A DNA stretch of 64,000 nt from Pochonia chlamydosporia 170 (taxonomy: Eukaryota > Ascomycota > Sordariomycetes > Hypocreales > Clavicipitaceae): positions 4,030,001-4,094,000 of the forward strand of contig NC_035794.1 of NCBI RefSeq assembly GCF_001653235.2, given 5' to 3'. Under the pieces are notes generated by a model. That model was not told the origin of the DNA. It saw only the letters and a list, made by a program, of their open reading frames with translations, and ran no database searches. Of the stretch, positions 11,621 to 23,262 are shown in pieces (the first letter of the stretch is position 1; the number at the start of each line of letters is the position of its first letter). The position numbers and the translations under genes are program-made.

Positions 11621-13709
11621 TTTGAGAGGTGCCAGAGCAGAGGAGAGTCGAGTTGCCAACACACATTTTTCACAATGAAAGAGGGAGAGGGGCTTTTGAG
11701 GTTTGTGAGGTTTGGATTTGACATGATCAATATATACAGGATGTACCCCTTCCCCTGTTCAAGGGCTTGGACATAGGGGCGATCCGACCAACACGGAACG
11801 GCAATCCGGCTGAGACACGATGCTGGTTTACCCAAGCGGATTTGCAAACGCAGCTCCAGTGCTGTCATTTCTCAAAATTTACACCTGGATAACGGAGTCC
11901 CGCTCCAATTTCATCAACTGGACATATCTCACGGCGCACTCAGTTCCTAGCTGCATTCTCCTTTGGGGTGGTATTTCGCTGGTCTTGCACTTCTAATAGG
12001 AAGCTCTCTATCTCATGGTTCGAGGTAGATTTTTTGTGTTAAAAGTAGAATCCTGTATTTCGAATAACTACCAATAATGATCCAAGCACAACGTGAGATA
12101 GAGTTGGCTCAACGGCGAGGCTATTAGTCCACGGTGTGCCTTGAATGTTTAAAAAGAGTCAATCCTCTCTGCATTTAGTTGTCAAGTCCAGTGGTTCATT
12201 GGAACGGCACCCAGCCGTGCTGAGTATTCTGTGCTCGGAAGAGTTCCTGCCAAGCCATTATTAATGTGTCCGGCAAATTGTCAGGGTTGCCGAGCCATGT
12301 CCACTTTGTTCCCGCAATATGTTTCTGTAGTGACAGTCTGTTCAGCCACCTCCATAGACGGAGACAAGTCCGAGCCGGAAAGGAGCAAAAGCTGTCCCCT
12401 ATTGAACTGCAATGCTCAAATGCCGGTTGACGGTGGTTTTGACCATATTGGCATAGAAAGAGACATTTAGTCATCCTAAAAAGAGTTGATTGGACCTTGG
12501 CTAGTTGATTTCAAATCCGCCAACTGCTGCGAGCTTGCATTCAAGCAGGGCTACACGGTTTCAGTCTTAAATATGTATTTTCCAATGCCGAGACTCAAGC
12601 TAACATCACTAGCCTTACATCACGAATGCTGGCAGAGCCAGAGTAGTTTCTGTCTTCCAAGCAAATCGACCAGCAGAGGACGCACTTGCTTCCTCTGGAG
12701 AATTATTCGGCTTGCCGTTACCAAGCCACGGCGTTTGGGATTATGAACATTGCAGGTATCCACAGCCTGTGCGGTAACATGGAGGTATTCGAAAAAGTGC
12801 CGTCAATCTGTTTCCCCGTTTCTCTACTCCGTACTCCGTAGTCCATGGGCTTTCAGATCTTTTAGCATCTGTGGACGTAGGCTAGAGACTAATGACTATC
12901 CAGAAAGGGAAAACCCAGAGTGCCTGTATCTTTTATATTCTACGATGATCAAAAAAAATTAAAAGTGACTCTTTTCACTCTATAGTTTATTTTTGCGGCC
13001 AAATACCAAGCACCCTTATTACTTTTATCCACTTGTTTTCGCGTAGTTCAGCTATCTTGGTATCTCATTACGATGCTTTGTCCAGCTGGCCTATTTTTGA
13101 CCTTTGTCAGAACTAGCGGATAAACTGAGAGGTAACGAAGAGCATATCTGGTTACAAAAAGTCAATGCCAATCAGTAGTTGGTGGTACCGAGATGTCATG
13201 ATTGTGCTTTCCCGACCAAGTTAAGCTGTGCGGTCCTTTCAATTTCCATTTCACCAACAAGATATTGATTGATGCTGGACATTTCATGTATCTAGTAATT
13301 ACAAAAAGTCGAAAGTGTCATGTGCCAAGGTAAGGTCATACAGTACTTGAGATATTACTACTTGACCTATCGTCACAACCGGGCCGAGAATTGACTGAAG
13401 ACTTCACGTCTCAGAGTCTTTTGCCCCCCATCCAAAGCTCGGGTGCAGACGCCAAGTGTGGTGTTTACCAGCACAGCAGTGTGTTCATGTACATTTCTAG
13501 CTAACAAAGGCTGTGAACAAAGGCTGTGAAAATTATGCTGCGCACGTGCCAGAGATAAGAATGGATCAAAAATAATGAGAAAATCGTGGTACTCAGTCAA
13601 TCCTGACCGGATTGTTGCAAGAAGGATAAAACCACCACGTACCGCAACCTGGATCTATTTTCATTTCAGAGTACCCCAAGTCACTTTGGCTATTTCTCTA
13701 ACTACCGCA
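11621..13709. other. Gene-free stretch of 2.1 kb
   Basis: This region lies between the divergent starts of the rhodopsin-domain gene and the amidase, so it includes both promoters. Open frames are short, lack family motifs and cannot be joined convincingly. There is a short A/T-rich patch near 12950-13010. I see nothing else. Confidence 0.5.
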
Positions 13710-15541
13710 ATGCCGGAGGCTCTCCTCAGTTCTCCGACCATGACGTTTGACAAGTGGTTTCCGCCGCGTGAGCTGTTTGTTGAAGCGTCTGCTGGGCGCA
13801 AGGCGACAGATGCTAACACAATTACTAGACAACGCCGATGAAACTCCATCACTCTTTAATATCAGCCTAGACCAAGTAGTATCTGGCCTGAACTCTGGCC
13901 AGTTTACATCAGTTCAACTGGTCCGCGCGTATAAAGCGCGAGGTGACGAAGTAGACCACATATTTCGATCTGTGATTGGGTGGAATCCGGATGCAGAAGC
14001 GATAGCCAGAGAGTTGGACTTAGAGAGGGCCAACACGGGTCCCCGAAGGTATTGATCATGGTTGTTTTTGTTATTCTACGATATCCATTCTAAAATCTTG
14101 CTAATCGTTTGACGCGGATCAGCATATTCCATGGAGTGCCTCTCAAGCTCAAAGACAATACTATGACACTGGATAACGTGCCAAGCACATGCGGGTCAAC
14201 AGTTCTCGTCGGGATTCAGTTTGAACAGGAAGCAACTGTAGTCCAGAAACTCCGCCAAGCTGGGGCAATTGTTGTTGGAAAATGTAACATGACCGAGTTC
14301 GCTGGCTTCAGGTCAACGAATGGGCCTACGGCTTGGAGTCCGCGAGGAGGCCAAGCTACTGGCATCTTTTATCCGAATATGAAAGCGTTTGGGAGCAGCA
14401 GTGGTTCCGCCATTGCTACGGGCTTGGGAATCACATTTGCGAGTTTGGGAACTGAGGTGAGAATATATTCTTGTTAACCCTTTACCGATACAGTCTCTGA
14501 TATTCTGGAAAGACTGTATCAAGCATCGTTGGCCCAGCGGAACGAAGTGCGGTGGTTGGATTCAAGCCGACAAAACAACTGGTAAATACCTATGGAGTTA
14601 TTCCTGTCTCCAATCGCCAGGATACAATTGGTCCACTTACACGGAACGTAAGGGACGCCGCCCAGATCCTTTCGATCATCGTGGAATCATCAAATGATTA
14701 CGTGACAGACATGGATGCCATCGACATGGGGAACATCAAAATTGGGTTGCTCCGTAAGCCAGGCGACTTTGACGAGCACAGAATGACAGTTTTCAGCGAC
14801 ATAGCTGACTCTCTCCGAGAAATGTCGGCTGGAGTTGTTGACAACGTCAGCTTGGCTGGCTTGCAAGAATATGAGAGTCTATCCGAGCATGACAAATCCG
14901 TGGTACTCGATACTGAGTTCAAAGAAACTGTTGGATAGTTTCTGTCCAATCTCTCTTCTAACCCTTCAAATATTACGAGCTTGAGTGATCTAATACAGGC
15001 TATCAAAACCGACCCCGCTGAGTGTTATCCGAGTTGGAATGTTGAAATAATGGAGAGGGCGAATGCGACAGACATGCGGGATGCGTCATACTTACGTGCC
15101 TTGGAGAAGCAGTGCTACTTCGAGACTGCTGGGGGTATTGAAGGGGCAATAGATTGCAGCGGATGCCACGTCCTGCTCGCCCCAGGAGGGTCGCTTATCA
15201 CCCAAGCTTTAGCAGCAATGGCAGGTTCACCAGCAATCAGTCTGCCCGTGGGCTTTTATCCCGAAGAAACACATGTGACACATGATGACCATACAGGGCA
15301 GGTTTTGACTGCACCCAATATTCCGTAAGCAATGCCAAGTATCCTTCCCTTATTCACTCCTCTGCGTTTGATGTTAGGATGAAGCTAATTGAAGTGTAGC
15401 TTCTCTGTATATCTCTATAGTAAACGTTTCAACGAAGCAGTTCTGCTCCGTGTGGCTGAAGAAATCGAGAGACTGACTGGGATGGTTGAGAAACGAAGGC
15501 CATACCAAGTGCCGCAATTAGACTTGAAAGACTTCGTGTAA
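13710..15541 (+). pseudogene. Amidase-signature family enzyme, broken by an in-frame TAG
   Basis: Five exons: 13710-13767, 13829-14048, 14123-14456, 14513-15324 and 15400-15541, 522 codons. Homology runs the full length: SVQLVRAYKAR, HGVPLKLKDN with the catalytic Lys, GSSSGSA with the cis-Ser, GTETVSSIVGPA at the nucleophile loop, VVGFKPT, and LLAPGGSLITQALAAMAGSPAISLPVGFY near the C-terminus. The frame is interrupted by TAG at 14936-14938, and the same frame then continues as typical amidase sequence to 15324. A weak GTTGGA donor at 14930 with an AG at 14979 would remove the TAG but shifts phase into a TGA, so splicing does not rescue it. The nucleophile loop has also drifted: the usual T-D-G-S reads T-V-S-S. 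It is either a young pseudogene, a truncated protein, or a sequence error at one base. Confidence 0.82.
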
Positions 15542-15772
15542 TTCTCATTAGCAACACCACTTGGTTGGATTACTGGATTGCCGCGTTAACCAAGTTTATC
15601 CTACAAATTTCCGCGAATGGAGTGTTCTAAATGTGTCCCCCTTCTTATACGCAAAATTGGACAGGAGTTGAAACACAATGCATACTTCTCCAGTTTGATC
15701 TGTCTATCTGTGCAACTGAAGTGTGTATAATGATTTATGTAGAAGTCTATCAGGTAATTTAATTCGCGTCCA

Positions 15773-17396
15773 TTATGTGTTATTCCCAGTGGCAACTCCC
15801 CAAAAGTACGCCGCCCAAGCTCCAAGAATCATGACAATCACAGCACCAAAGCAAGACATGCTGACCATCCGGTTTCGCTCTGCATGCTCATCATTCTCAA
15901 ATTCCTCTTTTCTTTCGTTGATAGTGTGCCCCTTTGCAAGTCGCCGCTTCCGCGTCCACTGAAGCCGACCCAGGATGATATCAAAGTAGCTCCATATAAG
16001 CATGATGAGACCAACGACCACAGAGCCTGCAGATAAGAACACGTAAACAATGACAACCCTATCATAGCTATTGTGGTCTTGGTCCTGGATGACACCAGTG
16101 ACTATGCGGATGATGATGTTCATGCTGTTGTTGATGGCATTCTTGATTGCATATCCGGACCCAAACACTTCCTGATACCACATGGTCGTGCGTATGCTGT
16201 CGATGATGACCGTTGGACCTAATGATGAAGCAAAGGCATACACGCCAAAACTGGCTGCTGTTCCCTGAATTGTTGGACCCCAAGCCGCCAAACACATGGA
16301 CAGCAACATTCCAACTCCGCACACCACCATGATTGAGATGCGATGGCCAAAAATGTCAATCACAATCCCCAGTACCGGCACCAGGAAGAACCCCAAGTAC
16401 TGCGACATGGCAGAATACCAACCAGCGGTTTCAGCCGACACCTTGAAGCGTTGTTCTGCAAACTCTGTGGCGTTCTGCGTAAAGACTGAAGCTGTCGACG
16501 TTTGGAACAATGTAAATGCAGAAACCAGCCAAAATGGCCAAGGCAGTCGTAGCATCTTGGACCATTCGAACTTTTTGTTTCTTTCTGTCAACTTTTCTCC
16601 CGTCGCTGGATCATGCGTACCGGAGTAGTGCCTCTCACACCATCGCGTGAATAGCCAAAAGACAAAAGTAGCAACGTTGGTAAAAAGATTCATAAACACT
16701 GCACACCAGTACACCCAGCTAAAATCTCCTGTCTTGGTGGCGATGACGTTAGCCGTAGCTTTGCCTACGAATCCTCCAATCTTGCCCAGCCCAAGCTCAA
16801 ATCCTAGTGTTGAAGCGAATCCATTTGATGGCGCGAACCAGGACGAGAACACTTTGTACTGCGCGATTTGGGTAGCAATATCACCAAGAGCTTGGATAAT
16901 GACACCAACGATCATAAACTTGTAGCTGCGAACGGTGGTAGCCGCAGCGATCAAGATTGCACCGACACTGTAAATGGCATTCCCCCAAAGCATGGCACCT
17001 ACGCTTGTCAGACGATGGCATCGCGCGGGGATGAATCTGACTTACTTGCACCTCCTATTCTATCCGTAACCACACCGCTCACCAGTATTAAAGCCGTCTT
17101 CATGAAATCCTCACTTGCTTCCAAAACGGCATATTGGGCGTTGTTGATATGAAGTTTCTTGCCCCCTTTAGTATTCATGGCTTTGTTAGGCGTGTGAATC
17201 TTACTTTTTTAATCGTGCTTTTCATGGCTCCTGTCACACCGCTGCTCCAGTGAGACCCAAATCCAATCATGCTGACAAGGACCACTGCCAGAATTTTGAT
17301 CTTCCATGGTATTGACTTGTTTTTGTTTGATTCGCTTCTTGGATGATCAGTTGATATCTCAGCGGTTGCCGCCACGGCTTCCTTCGCTGGCTCCAT
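15773..17396 (-). CDS. Major facilitator superfamily transporter (FMP42/SLC43-like)
   Basis: Three minus-strand exons: 17396-17205, 17157-17046 and 16998-15773, encoding 509 residues. The first intron is only 47 bases and its true acceptor is GCAAG; the nearer AAAG would break the frame. The protein has about 12 hydrophobic helices. An N-terminal polar tail precedes TM1 (ILAVVLVSMIGFGSHW); a large conserved loop (KKLHINNAQYAVLEASEDF) leads into SGVVTDRIGGASAMLWGN, and a central cytoplasmic loop around HDPATGEKLTERNKKFEW divides the two halves. The C-terminus is a short helix and tail (AYFWGVATGNNT). The loop before TM2 resembles fungal FMP42-like MFS members; the substrate is unknown. It is convergent with the broken amidase, 231 bases away. 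Confidence 0.85.
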
Positions 17397-17909
17397 GTTC
17401 GCAAGATGTCCCAAGCAAATGAATGCGAAGGTGAAGAAATCTAATTCAACCATAAGACGGCCCAACTTATCAGATTGATAAGACGGGGTGGATCCTCCGT
17501 CTTCACCTTTACGAATTTAGCCGGCTGGTGGATCGTGGACCCAAATTCAGGGTGAGGAAAACGATCTTCACGTAAGAGCTCGGATTTCGCCGTGCAGGGG
17601 TCTCGGTAATTGAGGGCCACGTGGAGGGGTTACAGACGAGTAGACACTGGTGATTGGACTTGAACGAGTTCGACCGGATAATTCTGCGAGGTAGAAAATC
17701 CATTCCTGGTCTTCTGGGTAAGCTAATAAGCTGTGACATGCGGCCATTGCTTAGGAGATACGACGGTGACCGACCGAAGGGTTACATGGGCATTATGATG
17801 GGAAAATAGAAGAAACGGAAGATTTGGCGGGCAAAGCCTAACTCGGATCGTTATATCAAGTGCAGAAAAGCCCTTGAATGGGATTGATTGTCCCAAGCTT
17901 CGCTTACTG
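17397..17909. other. Intergenic region upstream of the MFS transporter
   Basis: This stretch of 513 bases contains the MFS promoter and the 3' end of the zinc-cluster gene, both on the minus strand. It has no plausible coding frame. A CACGTGG E-box-like hexamer lies near 17620. Confidence 0.45.
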
Positions 17910-19381
17910 TCATCGCGCCTCCAATAAAACAGCCATCCATATGAGAGTTCCTAGCTCGTCTACTCCTTCACACCAGTCGGCAACAGCCTCCATATCAGCG
18001 CTGGAAGAGACATCATTCGAATTTGAGCTAGGTCGAGGATGAGCCAGAGACGCCTGTATGTTCAACACGCGTAACGGCTCATGAGTGTGTTTGGCATGAC
18101 CCGAAGTAGACTGTTGATATCGCCTTGTCCACTCTGCATCGGAAACAGGATCCCATAATTCTCGGCTGCATGGCAACGGGACGTACACGTAGCCGGGGCA
18201 TCGGTCTCTGTGGTCCGAGAACACATCCAAAAGCAGCTCCATGCCATACAGGACGCAGATTGTTCTGAGTAGTTAGCCTATTAATAGTGCAGGGTTGGAG
18301 CCGATAAACTCACTAACCTTCGAATACTTTCCTTAAAAATCCAATCTTGCCGGCTGGAAGCAGGGATGTGGCCAAAGGTATTCCCGCAGTCATGGAGATG
18401 GTGTAGTCGCTCCCCTAGTGTCTGTTGTCGCTGGATTAGACTGTGTCTACTAAGGTACTTGGGTCAATACCTACCTTGCAGGACTGCACCAAGACCATGG
18501 CTGTTGAAGAACTATTTCTCTCAAAGAACTTCGCTGCCAGTAACAGATAAACCAGTGTTGCCTGAAATGCTTGCAAAAGCTCCCGCGAGTCCCAGCGTTT
18601 GGACTGAAACCAAACTTATTAGTCGGCTATTAACCATTGGAAAATGGATAGGCTTAACGAGACTAACCTCCGACCTCAACCTCTCTGCCTCGGAGCGAAT
18701 TGTTCTCCAGATAAAGTCATAATTCGACGCAGTCATGGTTTCGAACATGGCTACGATAGTACGGCAATTTGCTAAGGCGGGTGGTAAACAGTGATGCCCC
18801 CGTTCACCATGGCATGTGCTGTCCTCGTGATTGCACTCGGGGTAGATGAATGGCGGGAGTCGAGAAGTCAACATCATCCGAGGATATGAGAGCAATTGGC
18901 CAATCAAAACCCTATATGTGAAGTGCGAGTTTGGGTTAGCGCTCATATGAGATGCCAACAATGCATTGTAATTGTATGGCTTCTTGTTGGTGTCTAATGA
19001 GTAATCAGGGGCTAATAGACTGGCGGTTTTGGGCCATTGTAAAAAGGGTTCCCATTCAGGCAGTCCATTCCGAATCCCCTCAATTGGCTCATCGACGCCT
19101 GTTGTAGTGGTTTGGCTCGGATTCGTTGAACTAGTGCCGAGAAATACTTCGGTGGAAGATGTGCCCTCGACGTTCGTGTACGCAGGAAGTGATTGAGAGG
19201 AAGACTGCGTAATTAGTTGCAAGTTGGACGCCTGAGTTTTGCAGGTCGGTCTCATGAGACACTCTTGCCCATAGTTACATTCTAATCTCCTTGATACGCA
19301 TCGCATGCATGGATTGCCTCTTGAACAGCGGGCCTTCCCCTTCTGGCACGCAAGGCACGATTTCTTCCGGGAGAGTGGCAT
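17910..19381 (-). CDS. Zn2Cys6 (C6 zinc-cluster) transcription factor
   Basis: Four minus-strand exons: 19381-18668, 18603-18475, 18421-18318 and 18264-17910, encoding 433 residues. The binuclear zinc cluster is at the very N-terminus, with Cys 9, 12, 19, 25, 28 and 35, which is the exact C-x2-C-x6-C-x5-C-x2-C-x6-C spacing. It is followed by a Ser/Thr/Gln-rich linker. The remainder (CRTIVAMFETMTASNYDF, then SKRWDSRELLQAFQATLVYLL and a C-terminal region ending in VLLEAR) is helical and resembles the AflR-type regulatory domain more than the large fungal_trans domain. The modest length fits that class. The gene is transcribed away from the Gal80-like gene at 19873, with 491 bases between the two start codons, and sits beside an MFS transporter. 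It probably regulates neighbouring genes; that is inference. Confidence 0.86.
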
Positions 19382-19872
19382 GATGGTGGGCTGACTTTGA
19401 GAATATGCGTGAGCGCAGCAATTGCGGCCCAATGCTTCCTTTGTGTATACAGTGAGCAATATTGGAGAACCGGCCGGTGCCTTTTGCCTTGGCGACAAAG
19501 ACAAACGACGACAAACGAATGCGAACGTGATGAAATGCCGGCAGATCAGATCTCAATTTGTAATCCGGAGCAACCATGCTGCGGAGTTCAGGTGGGGCCA
19601 CTTCGGAGGTCGAGTGGAGACTCGCAAATGCCGGAGCCCAGGTCCAATGATGAGATGCAGATATCCGAGAGGAGCAAATGACTAATTACTACACTGGAGA
19701 TAAGTTTGGTGTTGTATAAGGGATTGCGCATATATCTAGAAATAGCGAATTTATAATATTAAGCATAGAAAACAAATATATAAAGCTTTACCGCACTGCG
19801 TTCCTAAACCCCAAGTTATTGCTTTTCGTTATCCACATACAACAACCAAACTCGATCAACGCATTCTCCAAT
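19382..19872. promoter_or_regulatory. Divergent promoter between zinc-cluster regulator and Gal80-like gene
   Basis: This 491-base region lies between two start codons. It holds the perfect palindrome ACCGGCCGGT at 19469-19478, an inverted CGG/CCG arrangement of the kind bound by Zn2Cys6 dimers, and further CCGG elements near 19533 and 19633. TATATAAAG at 19777-19785 is a likely TATA box of the plus-strand gene, about 90 bases before its ATG. Confidence 0.5.
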
Positions 19873-21044
19873 ATGGCTCCCATTCGTGTAGGAATCATCG
19901 GCCTCTCTACTGCCAAGGATTTCTCCGGCGGTGGAACGTGGACTGCTGCCACTCACTTACCAGCGTTGCAAAATCTTCCGGACGACTACGAGATTGTAGC
20001 ACTGGCAAACTCTACAGTGGAATCGGCACAGAGATCCGCTGCAGCCCATAACCTCCCTGCATCTGTCAAAAAATATGGCAGCCCTGAGGACATTGCCAAA
20101 AACCCTGATGTGGACCTAGTGGTTGTGTCGGTTCAGGTCCAAAAGCACTACGAGCTTGTTAAGCCGGCATTGCTGCATGGAAAGAAGGCTCTCGTGGAGT
20201 GGCCGCTGGCTGCCACACCAGCTGAGATAGACGAGCTCACGGATTTGGCAAGGAAGAGTGGTGCTGCCACAGCCGTGGGTGTCCAAGGGCGAGCTGCTCC
20301 CATTGTGGTGAAGCTAAAGGAAATCATTTCCAGCGGCCAGATTGGCGACGTATTCAGCTCCACTGTCGTTATTTCTTGGAGCCGATTCCAGACGGACACT
20401 TGGGCGGATGACGTGAAGTACTACTTGGATATGGAAAGCGGTGGAAATGAATTCACAATAACATTTGGTCATTGTGAGTAAGCCCCATTGATCTATGGTG
20501 GAATGCCAGGCTCACATTTGCAGTTCTCGATACATTTGTTCAAGTATTGGGGGACATCCCCGACCCGCAAGCCATACTCAGGACAAATTATAAGACCACG
20601 AAGCTCGTCAACTCCAACGGCGAAGTTTTACTCGACAATTATCGAAAGACATCACCAGACCACATTTTTATTCAAGGTATTACCGAAAAAGAAGTGCTCT
20701 CGTCCTTTGCCGTTCGCAAATCCAAAGGTTCAATAGAGGACATTGGCATCCGATGGATTATTTCCGGTTCCAAGGGAGAAGTCTCCGTCACTGGTCCAGA
20801 AATGTGGCAGCTTCTCGATAAAGAGCTTCAGCTCCAGCTCAAGATCGGCAGTGAGCCAGTGCAGACGCTGAGCTTTGATGATTGGAGAGTGGAGGCGGCG
20901 AAGAAGGTCAATCCGGTTGCTGCAAATGTTGCGTCCATGTACGATGCATTCGCCAAGGGCGATGAATCCCGATATGCCACTTTTGAATCGGCGACAAAGA
21001 CGCATAAGCTGTTAGATAGGATCCGGAAGGCCGCTGGTGTGTAA
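19873..21044 (+). CDS. Gal80-like / Gfo-Idh-MocA family oxidoreductase-fold protein
   Basis: Two exons: 19873-20473 and 20524-21044, encoding 373 residues. The N-terminal Rossmann fold begins VGIIGLSTAKDFSGGGTW and includes HLPAL, VALANS and DVDLVVVSVQVQKHYE. The motif that carries the catalytic Lys in true Gfo/Idh dehydrogenases (EKP) reads VEWPLA here, as in Gal80-like proteins, so dehydrogenase activity is doubtful. The second half (GHFLDTFVQVLGD; then NVASMYDAFAKGD near the end) forms the usual alpha/beta domain. I chose the ATG at 19873 because it begins directly at the conserved MAPIRVGIIG. The gene is divergent from a Zn2Cys6 activator, so by analogy with Gal4/Gal80 it could be a sensor or repressor of that factor, but an ordinary NAD(P) enzyme remains possible. 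Confidence 0.85.
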
Positions 21045-21987
21045 TGGGGGCCGCAGCCTGGTAGCACATCGTCAATCTCGCAAAGGACCGTCTATTGTCA
21101 CTACCTTAGCGGAGACGATATTTCTACTTTGTGCCAAAGACAGTTCTCACAGTTTACATTATCTTATGCAAGACCTAAATTTTAAAGACAAGATAAGTTC
21201 GCGATTCAGAGACTCTTCCTCCGCGGTTTAACAAACGCAGATCGCAAGAATGTGTTGAAGCATTAGGAGCCTCACAGTATATCCCTGTAAGGGCCTTGTT
21301 GGTAGTCAACTTCAAAGAGGCCGACCTTGATGTGATAATATTGACAAACTCCGGGTTCTTTTCTTATGTGGTCCTGCTTTGCTGACTCTTCTTCTGAAAT
21401 TCCTAAACCACTGTTTGTGGGATGTGCACCAAAGATGGAGAAGAAATTGAGGCACAAGATGCCTGGCTCTTTGGGCACGAATTTGCCTGGTGTTCTCCGG
21501 TGTGCCTCTCCAACTTGGCATTCTTGCGGATATTGCAAGTGAACATTCTCAAATGGACGCGGAACAGCCGGCGGACTTGGTCAATTCCACAAAGTTTGCC
21601 GTCAGAGTGAACGGCAAACAGATATCCTGCCCATTGATTCCAAGTGTTTTGGCGAAGCCATGAGGACAGGAATCATGGCGATTCGCAACCCTGGCGATCG
21701 TGGCGGAGCTTATTGGGTCAGTCAAATAGCTAGGCGCTGAAGCGGCAACCTGGCTGATTGATTCCAAACCACCAAGTAAGCACCAGGGATCAATATGTAT
21801 AAGTCCCCACAGCAACTCTTGTTCAAGCGAATGTTACCTATCCCAAGACCTTCTCTTCAACCTTGTATTTCTTGTTTTTCTCAGCTTTATTTTCTCCTTG
21901 GGCACCGGAAGGAACCTGCGCCAATGACAGCAACTGAGTCAGAGATCGTGCTTTGAGTAACGCGCAGCAGATCATTTGTACAACACA
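21045..21987. other. Intergenic region
   Basis: This stretch of 943 bases contains the 3' end of the Gal80-like gene and the promoter of the coiled-coil gene. No open frame has recognisable content. A GTATAAG string near 21797 is the only core-promoter-like element seen. Confidence 0.45.
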
Positions 21988-23262
21988 ATGACAGGACACG
22001 CATTCGCGATGAATGACCGTAAGCACGGTCTCCAACCGGAGCCAATGAGCACCAGCATTATGATGCCACCCTCGGCATCTATGGGTGGAATCGAGACGTT
22101 GCCATTGAGACAAGATCGAATGAGCGAGCAGATGGTCCGGGAGGCAATAGAGCTTTCCGCCTCAACAAACACGGAGTTACTAGTTGAGTTGGCCGCAACC
22201 GCAGATGCTCCAGGTCGACTAAACAACCTTGAAACACAATTGAGCCATACGGAGCTTCGTGTTGCGCAGCTAAATGTGGAGCTTGACAATATCGCTACAC
22301 ACGCGAACCGCCAACTTCAAAGTCACAGAAGCTATCGCGATTCAGCCGCACGAAGATTGGCATACATTATATTAAGAAAGAAAAACGTCTTCGATAAACA
22401 AGCCGCAGATGAGGAAAAGGCGTACCACGTTGTACTGAAGAAGAGATTTGAGGTTGAGAGACAACTTGAGCAAATCAAAGCAAATCAGGAGGCCGTTGTA
22501 GACGACATTCAGGTGATCAAGGAGCTCGCGGATCGCCACGGCAAAGCACACGAGCTGATTGACGAACTTTACGCATCAATATTCAACGACCATACCCCGG
22601 GTCATCCGGACGAAGACAAACAAGAAGCGAAGTATAAGGTGGCGGAAAGGCATCACACGGAGGCCATGGAACGTTTAAGAGCGATCGTGCTAACGGCCAA
22701 TACCGTAAGACCTGCGAGCAAAAAGTTAAAAAATGCAATCATCTTCCAAGAGTTGGCATCAAAGGAGTCTCATTCTACGCTATGCTCATTGCGTCTGGTG
22801 AAGACGTACATGGGTCAAAGTGCATTGTATATTCCGACGAGACCCGAGTCTAGCAGGCAGTCCAATGAACAAGCACCTTCGGTTTCGGATCACGAGTCAT
22901 TAGCGGCCGAGGAACGCTTCTATGCAATTATAGATTCCGCAAAGTCTATCTCGCAGCAAGACATTAAATCTAAAGACCAAGCGATTCAGGTGGCAGACAG
23001 CACTGGCTCGATGCTCAAGCAGGCTCTTGTGTGTCATGAGGCTTACATGAAACAGATGATTGCGTCTCGTGATGGTTTGAGAGCGGTTGTTAGAGGAACT
23101 GCACGATCATTGGAAGATGAACGACAAGCACTGCATCAAATTCGCCAGAGAGCATTCGAAATCACAGTTGGATTCGGTGCCGCAGCCCCGGCGTACCATG
23201 AGTGTTGCGATCGAGCCGCCTCTTTTGAGGAAGAATCGAATCAGCTGTGTGAAGTCTCTTAG
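21988..23262 (+). CDS. Hypothetical coiled-coil protein
   Basis: A single uninterrupted frame of 424 codons from an ATG at 21988 to TAG; the three codons before the ATG are open but start with TTG. I do not recognise the family. Residues about 40-260 and 290-410 are strongly helical and rich in Glu, Lys, Gln, Arg and Ala with regular Leu/Val/Ile, for example TQLSHTELRVAQLNVELDNI and RQLEQIKANQEAVVDDIQVI, typical of coiled coils. A Ser/Pro/Glu-rich linker (about 275-300) separates the two. There is no signal peptide or membrane segment, so it is probably cytosolic. The even codon use and length make it very likely to be a real gene. Confidence 0.72.
   Translation: MTGHAFAMNDRKHGLQPEPMSTSIMMPPSASMGGIETLPLRQDRMSEQMVREAIELSASTNTELLVELAATADAPGRLNNLETQLSHTELRVAQLNVELDNIATHANRQLQSHRSYRDSAARRLAYIILRKKNVFDKQAADEEKAYHVVLKKRFEVERQLEQIKANQEAVVDDIQVIKELADRHGKAHELIDELYASIFNDHTPGHPDEDKQEAKYKVAERHHTEAMERLRAIVLTANTVRPASKKLKNAIIFQELASKESHSTLCSLRLVKTYMGQSALYIPTRPESSRQSNEQAPSVSDHESLAAEERFYAIIDSAKSISQQDIKSKDQAIQVADSTGSMLKQALVCHEAYMKQMIASRDGLRAVVRGTARSLEDERQALHQIRQRAFEITVGFGAAAPAYHECCDRAASFEEESNQLCEVS

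Noticed and set aside
14930..14979. Possible extra intron that would remove the amidase TAG
   Set aside because: The 50-base removal shifts the frame straight into a TGA, and it deletes sequence that matches the amidase family.
21988..23262. Reading the coiled-coil gene as a septum or kinesin-type protein
   Set aside because: Only generic helical heptads are visible; no motor, pleckstrin or other defining domain is present.
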